Positions 49,201 to 60,500 of a DNA stretch of 64,000 nt are shown here, piece after piece. The position numbers and the translations under genes are program-made. Source of the DNA: Erigeron canadensis (Eukaryota > Streptophyta > Magnoliopsida > Asterales > Asteraceae); NCBI RefSeq assembly GCF_010389155.1, contig NC_057762.1, positions 37,694,055-37,758,054 of the forward strand, read 5' to 3'. How positions within the stretch are numbered: the stretch's first letter is position 1; each line of letters starts with the position of its first letter. Below the pieces are notes generated by a model. It was not told where the DNA came from. It ran no database searches and saw nothing but the letters and a program-made list of their open reading frames with translations.

Positions 49201-51290
49201 TAATTGTAGTCTAATTATTTATGATAAAACAACTTAAAAGGTTGTATGAGAACAACAAATAATCCATAAAGAAAAAAAAAACTCAGTTCTACATAGCTTA
49301 AAATGTGTCCTAAAAAATTAAATCTAATTCTTTATTCTCTACATTTGAAAATGTTCCACTTATTTATATCATCACATGGTTATTTTTGTATATATAAGTA
49401 TGAAAGTTTTTTATAGCGCATTTTTATGCATTTGTAAATATGATAAATTCCTTTAATATTCTGTACAGAGATTTAACATTATTGTTGTGGGTGTTCGCTA
49501 AAGAATAAAGATACACTTTACTCTACTCCAGGTTCATTTGACATGTTCTTATTAGAGAATCAAAATATTGTACTAAATATGCTCAATTAAGCAAAGCAAA
49601 CTTCACCTTTAAGGGGCTTCTTATCATCAAAAAAATTGAGTTACAATGTAGATAACACCTATAGCGATAAAAATTGAACTTCTCCTGGAAAATAAATACA
49701 CATTAATGAACCAACAAAAAGGTATCCAAACGAAAGCTATTAAGCTGGAAGGTACATGAGTTAAGACTTAGTTGACACTACAAAAAGCAACTCATACGTG
49801 TATTCCTTAATAACTTTGATTGATACGAAGAGACCTAAGATAACAAAGTTTATATGTTTGGAGGTCAATTAATCACTTTCATAAAAGTTGCAACGAAACC
49901 GATCATCAAATGCTACATTTATCAATTTAGCTCATCTTTTAGCATAATTTCAAAGAAAGTCTACTTCCATGTGGCCACATATATTACATTGAATGAAGTT
50001 ATTGCAGAATTTAAAAGAAAGCATACTCCATGTAGCATAATTTAAAAAGAAAGTTTTATATAATATTACATTGAATCAACTTATAACAGATTCCACTTAC
50101 TCTTGCTCTAGAAGGTCATTCGCTTAATTTTATCTGGTGTTAGCTCCCTTTATAAACATCATCCACCGTCATCTAGCAAGATAACATGTAAAAAGTCATA
50201 ATAATGATAGATTCAACAAGAACGCCATAAACTTAGTGACAAGATATAGTTAATCAATCTGAAATGCATGTTCTTTTAATACCTTCTTCGGATTCGGTTT
50301 TGCATATCTTTATTCATGGTATCCTTGCTAACATAACCGAATAAGAAACATATGCCCAACAATTATTGGATAATAGCAGAAAGTGAGGGATGTTTTACCT
50401 TGCTTTGTTAAAATTCAGAACAAAAATTGTTGATATGGTTGTTTGAAAATTGAGATTAACATAAATGTTTCTAATATATAATTTGCTTTTTCATTCCATG
50501 ATCCAAACGTAGTAATGAATAAAACATACAACATGAATATATTTAAACTTTTTAGAGGCAAACCAGAAGCTTCTGTTGCTGCAACTTGACCATATTTCTC
50601 CATCTTTCTATTTGGATAATTACATTTAGACCAGAAGCCACATTCTTGTAGTATTAGAGATCAAGATCAGTCCTATCCCAAGTTCCAATTGTGGAAAAGC
50701 CCTAGAAATCCCCAATACAAATATAAATAATAAAAAATCCAATGATCAAAAAGGAAAAACTCTAATAAAATTAATAATGAACAAATCTTACAAATATCAT
50801 ATAGCTTAATTGAATAGTTGTTACAAGAAGAGTGGAAGAAATTAGAATCTTTGTATAAGAATCAAGTAATAAACACAAAACCTGATGGAACCTTTTAATG
50901 ACTGGCCGGAGTGATGGACTGTGAAGGTGGTTGCAGTGATGTTTTCGTATATGATTTGGAGGTTCATAGGTTGGTGAAAACAAAAAGATATCCCATTGAA
51001 TGATTTGATCCTCTCTTAAGAAGATGAAATAGCTTTATCACATTTAATAACTTTAATCAAAGAAGATGGAATATGAAAAAAATTAACGATATAAATGAAT
51101 GATTAGGAAACTAAACACCATGAATAAAACACTCAATACCCCATTAATTAAATACCCACAATCATTGATGCAAAACCCAATCCTATTATCCTCGAAGAAT
51201 TACAGCAACAATTAGAATTTTTATTGTATTAACCACAATAAAATCATAAATATCATCATTACTATGAAGTTTTAGAATTGATTGCTCTCA
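46206..51290. other. Long region without a recognisable gene, with exon-like fragments
   Basis: It holds the dispersed repeat at 47170-47310 (also at ~175-300), a GGGGTGCTTGGTTG terminus at 46468, a CCGTGCTACGCACG Helitron-like hairpin at 46886, and TA repeats at 48308-48338. On the minus strand some pieces look like spliced coding remnants: 47760-47860 (LTNNVCDLNVTNDGPEVYE followed by GTAAGT), 50540-50603 (MEKYGQVAATEASGLPLKSL) and 50285-50330. None could be linked into a gene or named. Confidence 0.3.
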
Positions 51291-51324
<34 letters not shown>

Positions 51325-51337
51325 ATAGTGTATTATA

Positions 51338-51594
51338 CTCCCTTCGTCCCACTAAACTTGTCCACTTTTTAATTTTCAAAGTCAAACTTTACGAACTTTG
51401 ACCATAACTATTTTTATTTGTGTTATATAATAGTTGATGAAAGTTATACAAATGAAACACACATCTAAAACACAATCAATTCATATAATTTTCATCAAAT
51501 ATTATATAACACGAAAAAAAATATTTATAGTCAAAGTTTGTAAAGTTTGACTTTGAAAATATAAAAGTGGACAAGTTTAGTGGGATAGAGGTAG
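51338..51594. mobile_element. Stowaway MITE, intact
   Basis: 257 bp starting CTCCCTTCGTCCCACTAAAC and ending GTGGGATAGAGGTAG, with TA duplications at 51336-51337 and 51595-51596. It folds back along most of its length (AAACTTGTCCACTTTT / AAAAGTGGACAAGTTT). Tc1/mariner-derived. Confidence 0.9.
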
Positions 51595-51833
51595 TATAAT
51601 TTTGGGTAATGATTACTCCATATACAATAAACCAAGCATCATTAATAATAATCATTACCGTTCTTTACCTTCAAATACCCCAACCAAGCACCCCTTAATT
51701 AGTAAAATTAGCGGGGACTTTCTAGTTTTGGAAGACACACTCCGATCCCCACCCCAAGCCCAATTTATGCTTCACATATCAATCAACATTATTATTTGTA
51801 ATAGCTCATTTAACATATGCATCTATATAACGC

Positions 51834-51937
<104 letters not shown>

Positions 51938-52162
51938 CATCCCCGTAACATGTCCCTCCGTTTGGGGTTGTGTGAGCCATTCATTATAAGTGAATAGTGT
52001 ACATAAAATTAAAGATATCCCGTCAATTTACACCTTTTAGAGATATTTCCTTTTAATTAGTTCAAGTGTTTAATTCATTTTTTAGTGAAATGTGTTTCGT
52101 ACGTAATATAACTATTTTAGATTGAATACTTCCTTAATTTTGATGAGTAAAGTGTAATGTTT

Positions 52163-52200
<38 letters not shown>

Positions 52201-52201
<1 letters not shown>

Positions 52202-52540
52202 TTTCCTTACTTTGAGAACCATTTTTTTTAAAAACCATGAGAACTCTTAAATTATATATTTATTCACATGTGAAATGACATAAAAATGTATGTTGTAAAA
52301 GAAACTTTTTTAAGAAACCTTCAAAGTAGTCTTTTATACACATGTGAATGAACTTGTTTACATTTTCTGTTAATATGTGACAAACGTCTGTATATAAGGT
52401 TTTGAAAAAAATATTATTCTGCAACATATATTTTTATAACGTTTCACATGTGAATGAACAAAAAAAACATGTGATCCAATATAAAATTTAAGAGTTCTCA
52501 CGGTTCTTACAAAAATGGGTTCTCAAAATAAGGATCCCCT
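52201..52540. mobile_element. Foldback MITE, copy 2
   Basis: ~340 bp with inverted ends (TTACTTTGAGAACC / GGGTTCTCAAAATAAGG) and the same arms as copy 1 at 3548-3886, including ATGTATGTTGTA and TTTCACATGTGAATGAAC. It is flanked by TA and GA dinucleotide repeats (52164-52200). Confidence 0.8.
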
Positions 52541-52552
52541 ATATATATATAT

Positions 52553-53040
52553 AGTGAAAAGTTATTTTGAGAATTTTTTTTTTGCGAGAACCTTTGAGAA
52601 CTTTTCAAATCAAGCTCAACCGATAATTATTATTTACATGAAAATTATTTTTTGATTGTTTTTTGAATAACTTATGTGTAATTTTGAAGTTTATAATTGT
52701 GTGGAGACATGAATTATCATCCGTTATACAATTATGTAGAGATTTGGATTCTTGATCACATGTGCACGAATATTGCTATGATTACATGTGATCGACTTGC
52801 ATACATGTGATCATAGCAATATTCATGCACATGTGATCAAGAATCCAAATCTTCACATAATTGTATAACGGATGATAATTCATGCTCCACACAATTATAA
52901 ACTTCAAAATTACACATAAGTTATTCAGAAAACAATAAAAAAAAACAATTTTTATGTAAAGAACAATCATCGGTTGTGCTTGATTTGAAAAGTTCTCAAA
53001 GGTTCTCGAAAAAAAAGGGGTTCTCAAAATAACTTTACCC
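52553..53040. mobile_element. Near-perfect 488-bp palindromic MITE
   Basis: The left arm (GTGAAAAGTTATTTTGAGAA ... GGATTCTTGATCACATGTGC) is reverse-complementary to the right arm (GCACATGTGATCAAGAATCC ... TTCTCAAAATAACTTTACCC) down to a loop of about 10 bases near 52793. TA repeats abut both ends. Its TTTTGAGAAC terminus links it to the element at 52201. No ORF. Confidence 0.85.
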
Positions 53041-53057
53041 TATATATATATATATAT

Positions 53058-53306
53058 AGTACTAACATGGTTGGATCAAGTGATTAACACCCTTGCCTCT
53101 GGAAACAGAGGTCATGGGTTCTATCCTCATCCCTTGCAAGGCCGGGGGTCCTTTTCTATCTTTAGATAGAACCTGGAATCAGTCTCTCTACACAGTCGTG
53201 GTAGGGGTAAGGCTGTCTACATCTTAACCTCCCCCATACACCGTCGAGGTATTGGGACTCAAAACTCGTGGAAGACGACATTGAGCTTTACTTACTACTT
53301 ACTTAC
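53058..53306 (+). mobile_element. Au-like SINE
   Basis: The tRNA-like head has an A box (TGGATCAAGTGATTAAC) and B box (GGGTTCTATCC). The body has the Au-SINE-like stretch CAGTCTCTCTACACAG, GGGGTAAGGCTGTCTACATC and ACCTCCCCCATAC. It ends in CTTACTTACT-type repeats. Confidence 0.65.
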
Positions 53307-53452
53307 ATGAAGTCCGGGAAGGTAAGTATCAACTACATATTTGATACGCATTGGTTTCGTATCGCAGTTGCAGGAATCGAACTAGCTCACAAAGATGTGC
53401 CCAAACACACACTTACAAATTAATTAAGTTGAATTTCCATTGCTAAAGTTAG

Positions 53453-54067
53453 CAGGGCCGTCCTTGAAGATTTATAGATGTAAGCCGAAAGCAAAAAAAA
53501 AAAAACAACATAAAACCATAAGCTAAACGCAACAAATTATATTATATAATTTATCTCTAAAAATGACAACAAATGTTATATCAATAAATGAAATATAAAG
53601 CCTAAAGACAAATAAAATTTCAATATGTTGAAAACAACATAGAAAGACCTAAAGAAATAGCAAATAACAAACAACTATGTCATTGTTTTTTAAATAACTA
53701 TATCATTTAATAATAATAAATTATTTATATGCATACATATTACAATAAATAATAAACAAAATAAAATACTTGTCATGTCAAATAAATTAAAAGTGGAACA
53801 ATGAAATATTGAAAAGACGCTTCTTGATCCGTTCCGGGATTCCGATAAGTAATGATAACTCTTTTTTTAATCTAATATAAGGTATATACGTAAGTTTTTT
53901 ATGGGTTAAATTATATGTTTTAGCTTTTAGATAATTGTTAGAGTTTACAATAAGTTTAAATAATTACACACGTATATACATAACCATAAAACTAAAAAAA
54001 ATCGGGCCATAAAAAAAATCGAGCCTAGGCCCGTCTGCCACTTTGGCCACCTTCTAAACCGGCCCTG
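53453..54067. mobile_element. hAT element, non-autonomous, with perfect TSD
   Basis: 615 bp with ends CAGGGCCGTCC and CCGGCCCTG and a perfect 8-bp duplication AAAGTTAG at 53445-53452 and 54068-54075. The right end also has GGGCCATAAAAAAAATCGAG and GGCCCGTCTGCC. The perfect duplication suggests a fairly young insertion. No transposase. Confidence 0.9.
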
Positions 54068-54075
54068 AAAGTTAG

Positions 54076-57000
54076 TTATTCAGCGAATTATTTAACCATG
54101 CAAGTTTGCATTTTGTGTGATTCAAATAAATTAGCTATTTTAATCCGTCCAAGCTTCTGCCAAATTCTCATGTTCTAGTCCTTCAGAAGTTCAGATAGAC
54201 TACTTAATGATATAAATAAACTAATAACAATGCAAGATCTAATGCAAGATCTATAAATGTAAGAAAATGTGGCTCACCAATGACCAATGTATATTAGATT
54301 TAGGGAAAATGAGAAAAAGGTAAAAGGCTTATCAAATTACAAAGAAGGATGGGTTTATATCCAATCATCCATACAATGGAAATACGATTAGCACCCATAG
54401 ACTTGTTACATCACAACGTCTATTCCTAACACTTAATCATTGGTACACCTGCCTCATCATTAGATTTTGTACTGACGTTAAATAATGAATGATATACAAT
54501 ACGTACTCTACTCTTTACACCAAATTTAGGATATGCATTACCTATACTACTGTGTGTGTACGTCTATTTATAAAACCTTTACAAGGGGCCGTAAAGATAA
54601 AATTATTGACCTCTTTTTTCAAAGACAAAGGTTTTACCTGTCATACTTGTTTGTTATATATAAAGGGTCTAAAATTTGTAGCAAGAGTTGGTAGGTGGTA
54701 GAAGGGTACGTGATCCAAATTTGCTTTTAATGGTGCATATAGAAAATGTAAAAGTAGATACAGGACCACAAAAGCATTAACTGTATTAAACAAACACGAT
54801 GATAACTTCTAGGCTTTTCTAGATACGTCTTTTTAATTTATTACTTTTATAAATCAAGAAAAATAGTACTCCATTCTTTTACTTAATGAAATTTATTTTT
54901 ATTAGTTTAATAAATTGTATTTTTTAAGTTTAAATATAAACTGATACCATGACAATGTTCAAAAAAAAAAAAAAAATGATACCATGACATTTAACAATTG
55001 CAAGAAAAAATGGTTCACTGCAATATAAATCTCTTTGAAAATTGATATAATAATTTAAAATTGAAATCGATGTGGTTACGAATGGGGATGAAAGTTTTGT
55101 TGTCACATGCAGTTACAAAATATAATCTGCCAAAAGATATGATCAGCATAGATTTGTGTGTATATATAATTTCTATTTCCTATATATAATCACTATCTAA
55201 CGGTGTTCAACACTTTTAACATGTCATATTCTCATGCCTTTTAAAAGAGAAATGATATTCTCATCATCAATGTTAATAAATTTATTACACAGTATAACTT
55301 TGTGAATATACAGTACAAGTTATTAAAGCACATATGTAACAGATTTATCAAAATCTATGGTACGAACATCACTCCCTCTTTTAAAAAGCTCCATCAAAGT
55401 CTAAATCAAATAATCAATTTTCAAGATGCTAAAATTTTAATATTTCACTTTAAAAATTACATGAGTATAACATATTCAACTTAAATATAGCATGTGTTTA
55501 TCAATGCTAGTTATCTAGTTATCTTTAATATTAAATTTTTATAGTTTTTGTCATCTATATTTCTATATAAAATTTATATATATATAATAATAACAATTAT
55601 AGCCTCATATTAACAATTAAAAAAAATGAAATACACAAATTGATCAAATCACCCTTAATTATTAAATCATCATCAACTTTTTAATATTAAATTATAATAT
55701 CAGTCCTTTATATTATAAAATATATCTACTATCTTTTTAAAATAAACACATTTACACAAATTATATACAACATTTGACACAACTACTATAATCATCGCCG
55801 TCGTATTATAGGATACCATACTAGTATTTCTATTTTCGCATCTGACGCAACTACTATCATCAATCTTCTTGAAACCTCTTTCTATTTTTATTTTCGCATC
55901 ACCCATGTGGCCATGTTTAATTTTTCATCACAATTACTGAATTACATAACACGAAATCATGACAAGAACAACATTATACATATAGATCAATGACTTATCC
56001 AAAGAGGAGAAAGCCACTCTTAAAGGAATCATTTCGATCGGGTGTGGGAACATTTGAAAAGCAAGGAATGAAATCAAGTTTGAAAATGCTTCCCTCAATA
56101 TCAACAATCTCCTATAAGGCATTAGATCGATTGGGTATCTTTGGTTTAAGAATAGGTTAAAACACAAGAGTATCTTTTAGAAAGATTGGTGTATCTTTAA
56201 GATTGTATAGCACGATGTTGTAAATTGTATATATACACCGCCGGCGTTTTGCCGGAGTGAGTGTAAATGAAATCTTTACTTTTCAAAAAAATAAAATAAA
56301 ATATAAAACTATTAGTTTAAAAATAAAATAACTTTGACTTGCACTAAGTTATCATAGTATATATTGCTATTATATAATTATGACTTTACAAGTGAGTAAT
56401 ATATAATATAAGTTATTCAGACTTATATCGTAGTGAAATGTTTAATATAGTTTGTGTTTTGAGTTTAGTCTTAGGAAACAATTTACAACCCTTGAAGGCT
56501 TGTCAAATCCATCGATAGTTTATATTAGATATTAACAAATTTTTAATTTTAACTACAAGTTATTTGTTAGATGGCTTGAAAATCCATAATAACATTCAAA
56601 CGGAAAGTATACAAACATCGAGTCCACACTCTACACGCTACACTTATTACCATCCTTAAGGAATACCCTCGGTGTTATCTCAAAGAGGAATATATCTAAA
56701 GTGAATACCTCACTCAAAGAAAACAAACCCCCACTATCATATCGTAGGCGGCATTAGATATTAACACTTGTACACACATTTTTATACATAGCGTCATATC
56801 GATCATTTCGCAGCTAATAGTATCAATAAAAACTTTATACATAAGCTAATCACATGTGATTTGGAAAGTTATAACGCGTATCTAATTGCATCAAACTTTG
56901 ATTTAGGCATTTCATTAAATACCCAGTAGACAATAATATATATATAAAAAATTATTACAATTAACTTGATGTATTTAATCAAGCAGCTAATCAAATATAA

Positions 57001-57514
57001 ATTTACATATTGGTAGTCAGATTGACGAGGGTGTTTTGTGGTGGTTGAAGCGACGATGTTGCTGCGTGACGAAGACGAATGTTTGATGGAGATCGGAGGA
57101 AGACGTTTGGTAGAATTCGAATATATTGATGATGGAAATGCATAAGCAAAACGTAGATTAACGACAAGGATGTTGTTAATTGAAGGTTGATGACATCGTG
57201 ATGGAAGAAAATAAATAGACGGTCGGTTTTTAAGAGAAAAATCCCGAAGTTATGACTTAAGATGATTTACAACAGTTACGCTAATCACTAATTACTTGTC
57301 GCAATCACACGAATTCTCTATCACAGTATCACGAGCCAAGAGCCATTTTTAAATAAAAAAATTGTAGTAATATTCTAACAAAGATTTTTTTTTACACTCG
57401 CACACTGTACACATTTTTTATTGTTATATATTTTTGCCGCCAAATAGCTCGCCTGAATTAACACGGGCTAATCTCCCGGCGATCAGAACTCTACATTCAC
57501 CGTCTCCGGTCACT
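54076..57514. other. Intergenic region upstream of MLH1
   Basis: No gene seen. It contains the short Helitron at 55554-55824 and a CCGGCGTTTTGCCGG hairpin at 56236-56256. The MLH1 promoter and 5' UTR must be in the last few hundred bases; I see no diagnostic TATA box beyond TTATATAT at ~57423. Confidence 0.5.
55554..55824 (+). mobile_element. Short Helitron (271 bp)
   Basis: 5' TCTATATTTCTATATAAAAT after A; 3' CGCCGTCGTATTATAGGATACCATA then CTAG followed by T. Same size class and 5' form as the remnants at 44195 and 44554. Confidence 0.5.
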
Positions 57515-60500
57515 ATGGAATCCGAAGCCACCGAACAACTACCACATCCTATGGAAACAGATCCACCTCCACCACAAGAACCACCGCGAATTCACCGCCT
57601 AGACGAGTCCGTCGTCAACCGAATCGCCGCCGGTGAAGTCATCCAACGCCCTGTCTCCGCCGTCAAAGAGCTCGTCGAAAACAGCCTCGATGCCGGTTCA
57701 ACTTCCATAACTATTTCCGTTAAAGACGGAGGCCTTAAATTCATCCAAGTCTCCGATGACGGCCACGGCATTCGCGTATAAACCCTAACTTTTTTTTTTT
57801 TTTATATATATTCATATATTCAAAATATTGATTTAATAGATATAAATGTGTTGTTTGCAGTATGAGGATTTGGCGATATTATGCGAGAGGCATACGACGT
57901 CGAAGCTATCGGCATTTGAAGATCTGCAGTCGATAAAATCGATGGGATTTAGAGGAGAAGCGTTAGCAAGCATGACTTATGTGGCTCATGTTACTGTTAC
58001 TACTATTACTAGTGGTCAATTACATGGTTATAAGTAATGTTTATTGGTTTAGTACTTTTTTTTTTGTTATTTGTGGCGTTACGTTGGATTAAGTTTGATT
58101 TTAATTGCGGAATTGTGTGTGTTAGGGTAACGTACAAAGACGGTGTGATGGAACATGAACCTAAGGCTTGTGCTGCTGTGAAAGGCACTCAAATTGTGGT
58201 ACAAATACGTTCCTTATTATCATACTGTTATCGACCGTAGAAAACTAAAATGTAGTTAGACTTTTTGAATATGTATAAAAAGGCTATCTTTTGATTAAAT
58301 GATGTATGTGTGTGTGTTTCGACCAGATTGAGAATTTGTTCTATAACATGATTGCACGACAAAAAACTCTTAAAAACTCTGCTGATGATTATCCAAAGAT
58401 TGTTGACCTGCTAAGTCGGTTTGCTATTCATCACAAAAATGTGAGCTTTTCCTGCAGAAAGGTAAGTAGTTTTAAGTAGTTTTTTTTTTCTGCTTCATAT
58501 ATGAGTAACTTTTTAAGTTTTTATTGTAGTTCTGATATCTTGAACATGTCTGCTATCATATTGTTTTAGCATGGCTCAACTACGGCTGATGTTCATACAG
58601 TTGCTATGTCTTCAAGGCTTGACTCAATCAGATCTGTTTATGGGGTCTCAGTTGCTCGCAATCTTATACAAATAGCGGCTTCAGATGCTAATCCATCTAG
58701 TTCGGTTTTTGAAATGGATGGGTTTATTTCTGACTCTAATTACTCTGCAAAGAAGACTACAATGGTTCTTTTTATCAATGGTATGTATTATATATGACAC
58801 AACTGAATACAGAAGTCCAAAGTGATTGTGACATTAAACATTTGTTTCATGTTGCAGCTATCATTACCATTGATGATAGAACACCAATTAATAAAGTTAT
58901 TTTGTTTTATCTTGGTGAAGCCACACAAGAATTAGATAGAACCAAGAAAAAGGGCAATTTGTTCTGACATTTTTTACTTTCTTGTGTGTAGTTGAGTGAT
59001 AATTCAGACCAATATGAACATTTCAACCCAACTTTTGGCTGATTAATTATTGACTTTCAAGTAGGTCTTGTTGTAATATCTTCTCTTTTTTGGTCACTTA
59101 TATTTTCACAGAACGATTAGTTGAATGTACTGCCCTGAAAAGGGCAATTGAGATCGTCTATGCTGCAACTTTGCCCAAAGCATCAAAGCCTTTTATATAC
59201 ATGTCGATTACCTTGCCTCCTGAGCATGTTGATGTTAATGTGCATCCTACAAAGAGAGAGGTAATAATGCTTCTCAAATTTGTTTTTTTGATCTATCATA
59301 TCCAGATTTGTTTGCCACTTTGCCATCATCTTCCTGATTTGGTTCATTTAGGCAACTTACTTTTGTTGGTTCTGCTTCCATATCATGGTGGTAATTATCA
59401 TTTCGATAGTCTTATATGCAGTCAAGAGGGGTGTTTGGGATTACGTTTTGAAGCGATTATCTGATTATTACGTTTGTAAAACGCAAATAATCTAAAAAAG
59501 TGATTATCTGCTATGAAAATGTGGTTTTGGAGAAGCAGGTTCATACATGCTTTTTCAAAACGTAGTTTTGAAAACGCATAATTATTTTGAAAACGCAAAA
59601 TCTGTTTTGTAATCGCAATAACAAACATTCCCTAAATATGCTGCTTTTTTCACTCCATTTATATGAGATTGTATATAGGAACCAAATGAACTTGTATTTT
59701 TTCTATTTAACCTTTGATCAGTATTTTTTTCTGCTTATCATGGTTTCTTCTATGTTTAGAAAGTTAGACATGGTTGATATATGTGATCTGACTTTAGAGT
59801 GTTGAATATGGATACTGGAACCAGGTCTACTTTTGATTTTATTTACTCTGTGGTTCCAAGGGCCCATCTTCTGTATTAATGTGTATATATTTAGGGTTTC
59901 ACCAAGTGATCAATGCATCTTTTTGACACTACACTTTAACTCATAATTTTATGCAGGTGAGCCTTTTGAACCAGGAGGTTATAATTGAGAAGATACAATC
60001 AACGATAGAATTGAAGCTAAGAAGCTTCAATGAGTCTGGCACTTATCAAGAACAGGTAATTGTTCTCATCAGACTCTCTGCATTGTGAATAACTGTACAT
60101 GTTTTCAAAATTAAAGGTTCTTGCTCTTCATCTATCAACTATCAAGTTACAAACTCTAGTCTGTTTGATACAGTGAAGTCTAGACTCTAGATTAGAGAAT
60201 TAAATGGTGAAGGGTTTGGAAATGCAGCCTGTTGTAAAGAGTCAGTGATGAGAACAGAACTCACTACATAGAACTGCACTGAATCACTGATAAACGTGTA
60301 TTATTAAGTAACTCAGGGAAGTAATTTGATTACAAGGATACTGACAAGGAAATGTATAAGTAGAAAACCATGAACCTCACCTCGTGAATGCTAATATTGA
60401 TGAAGAAAAAGTTCCAAATGGTACCAAATGTTAAGTTTTGCTAAACATTACTTACCAGATCCCCTTTTGTAGCTCAATTGGTATTGGATGGGGGCCACAA

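Noticed and set aside
57434..57514. N-terminal extension of MLH1
   Set aside because: The frame is open but the codon at 57434 is TTG, not ATG; the first ATG in frame is 57515.
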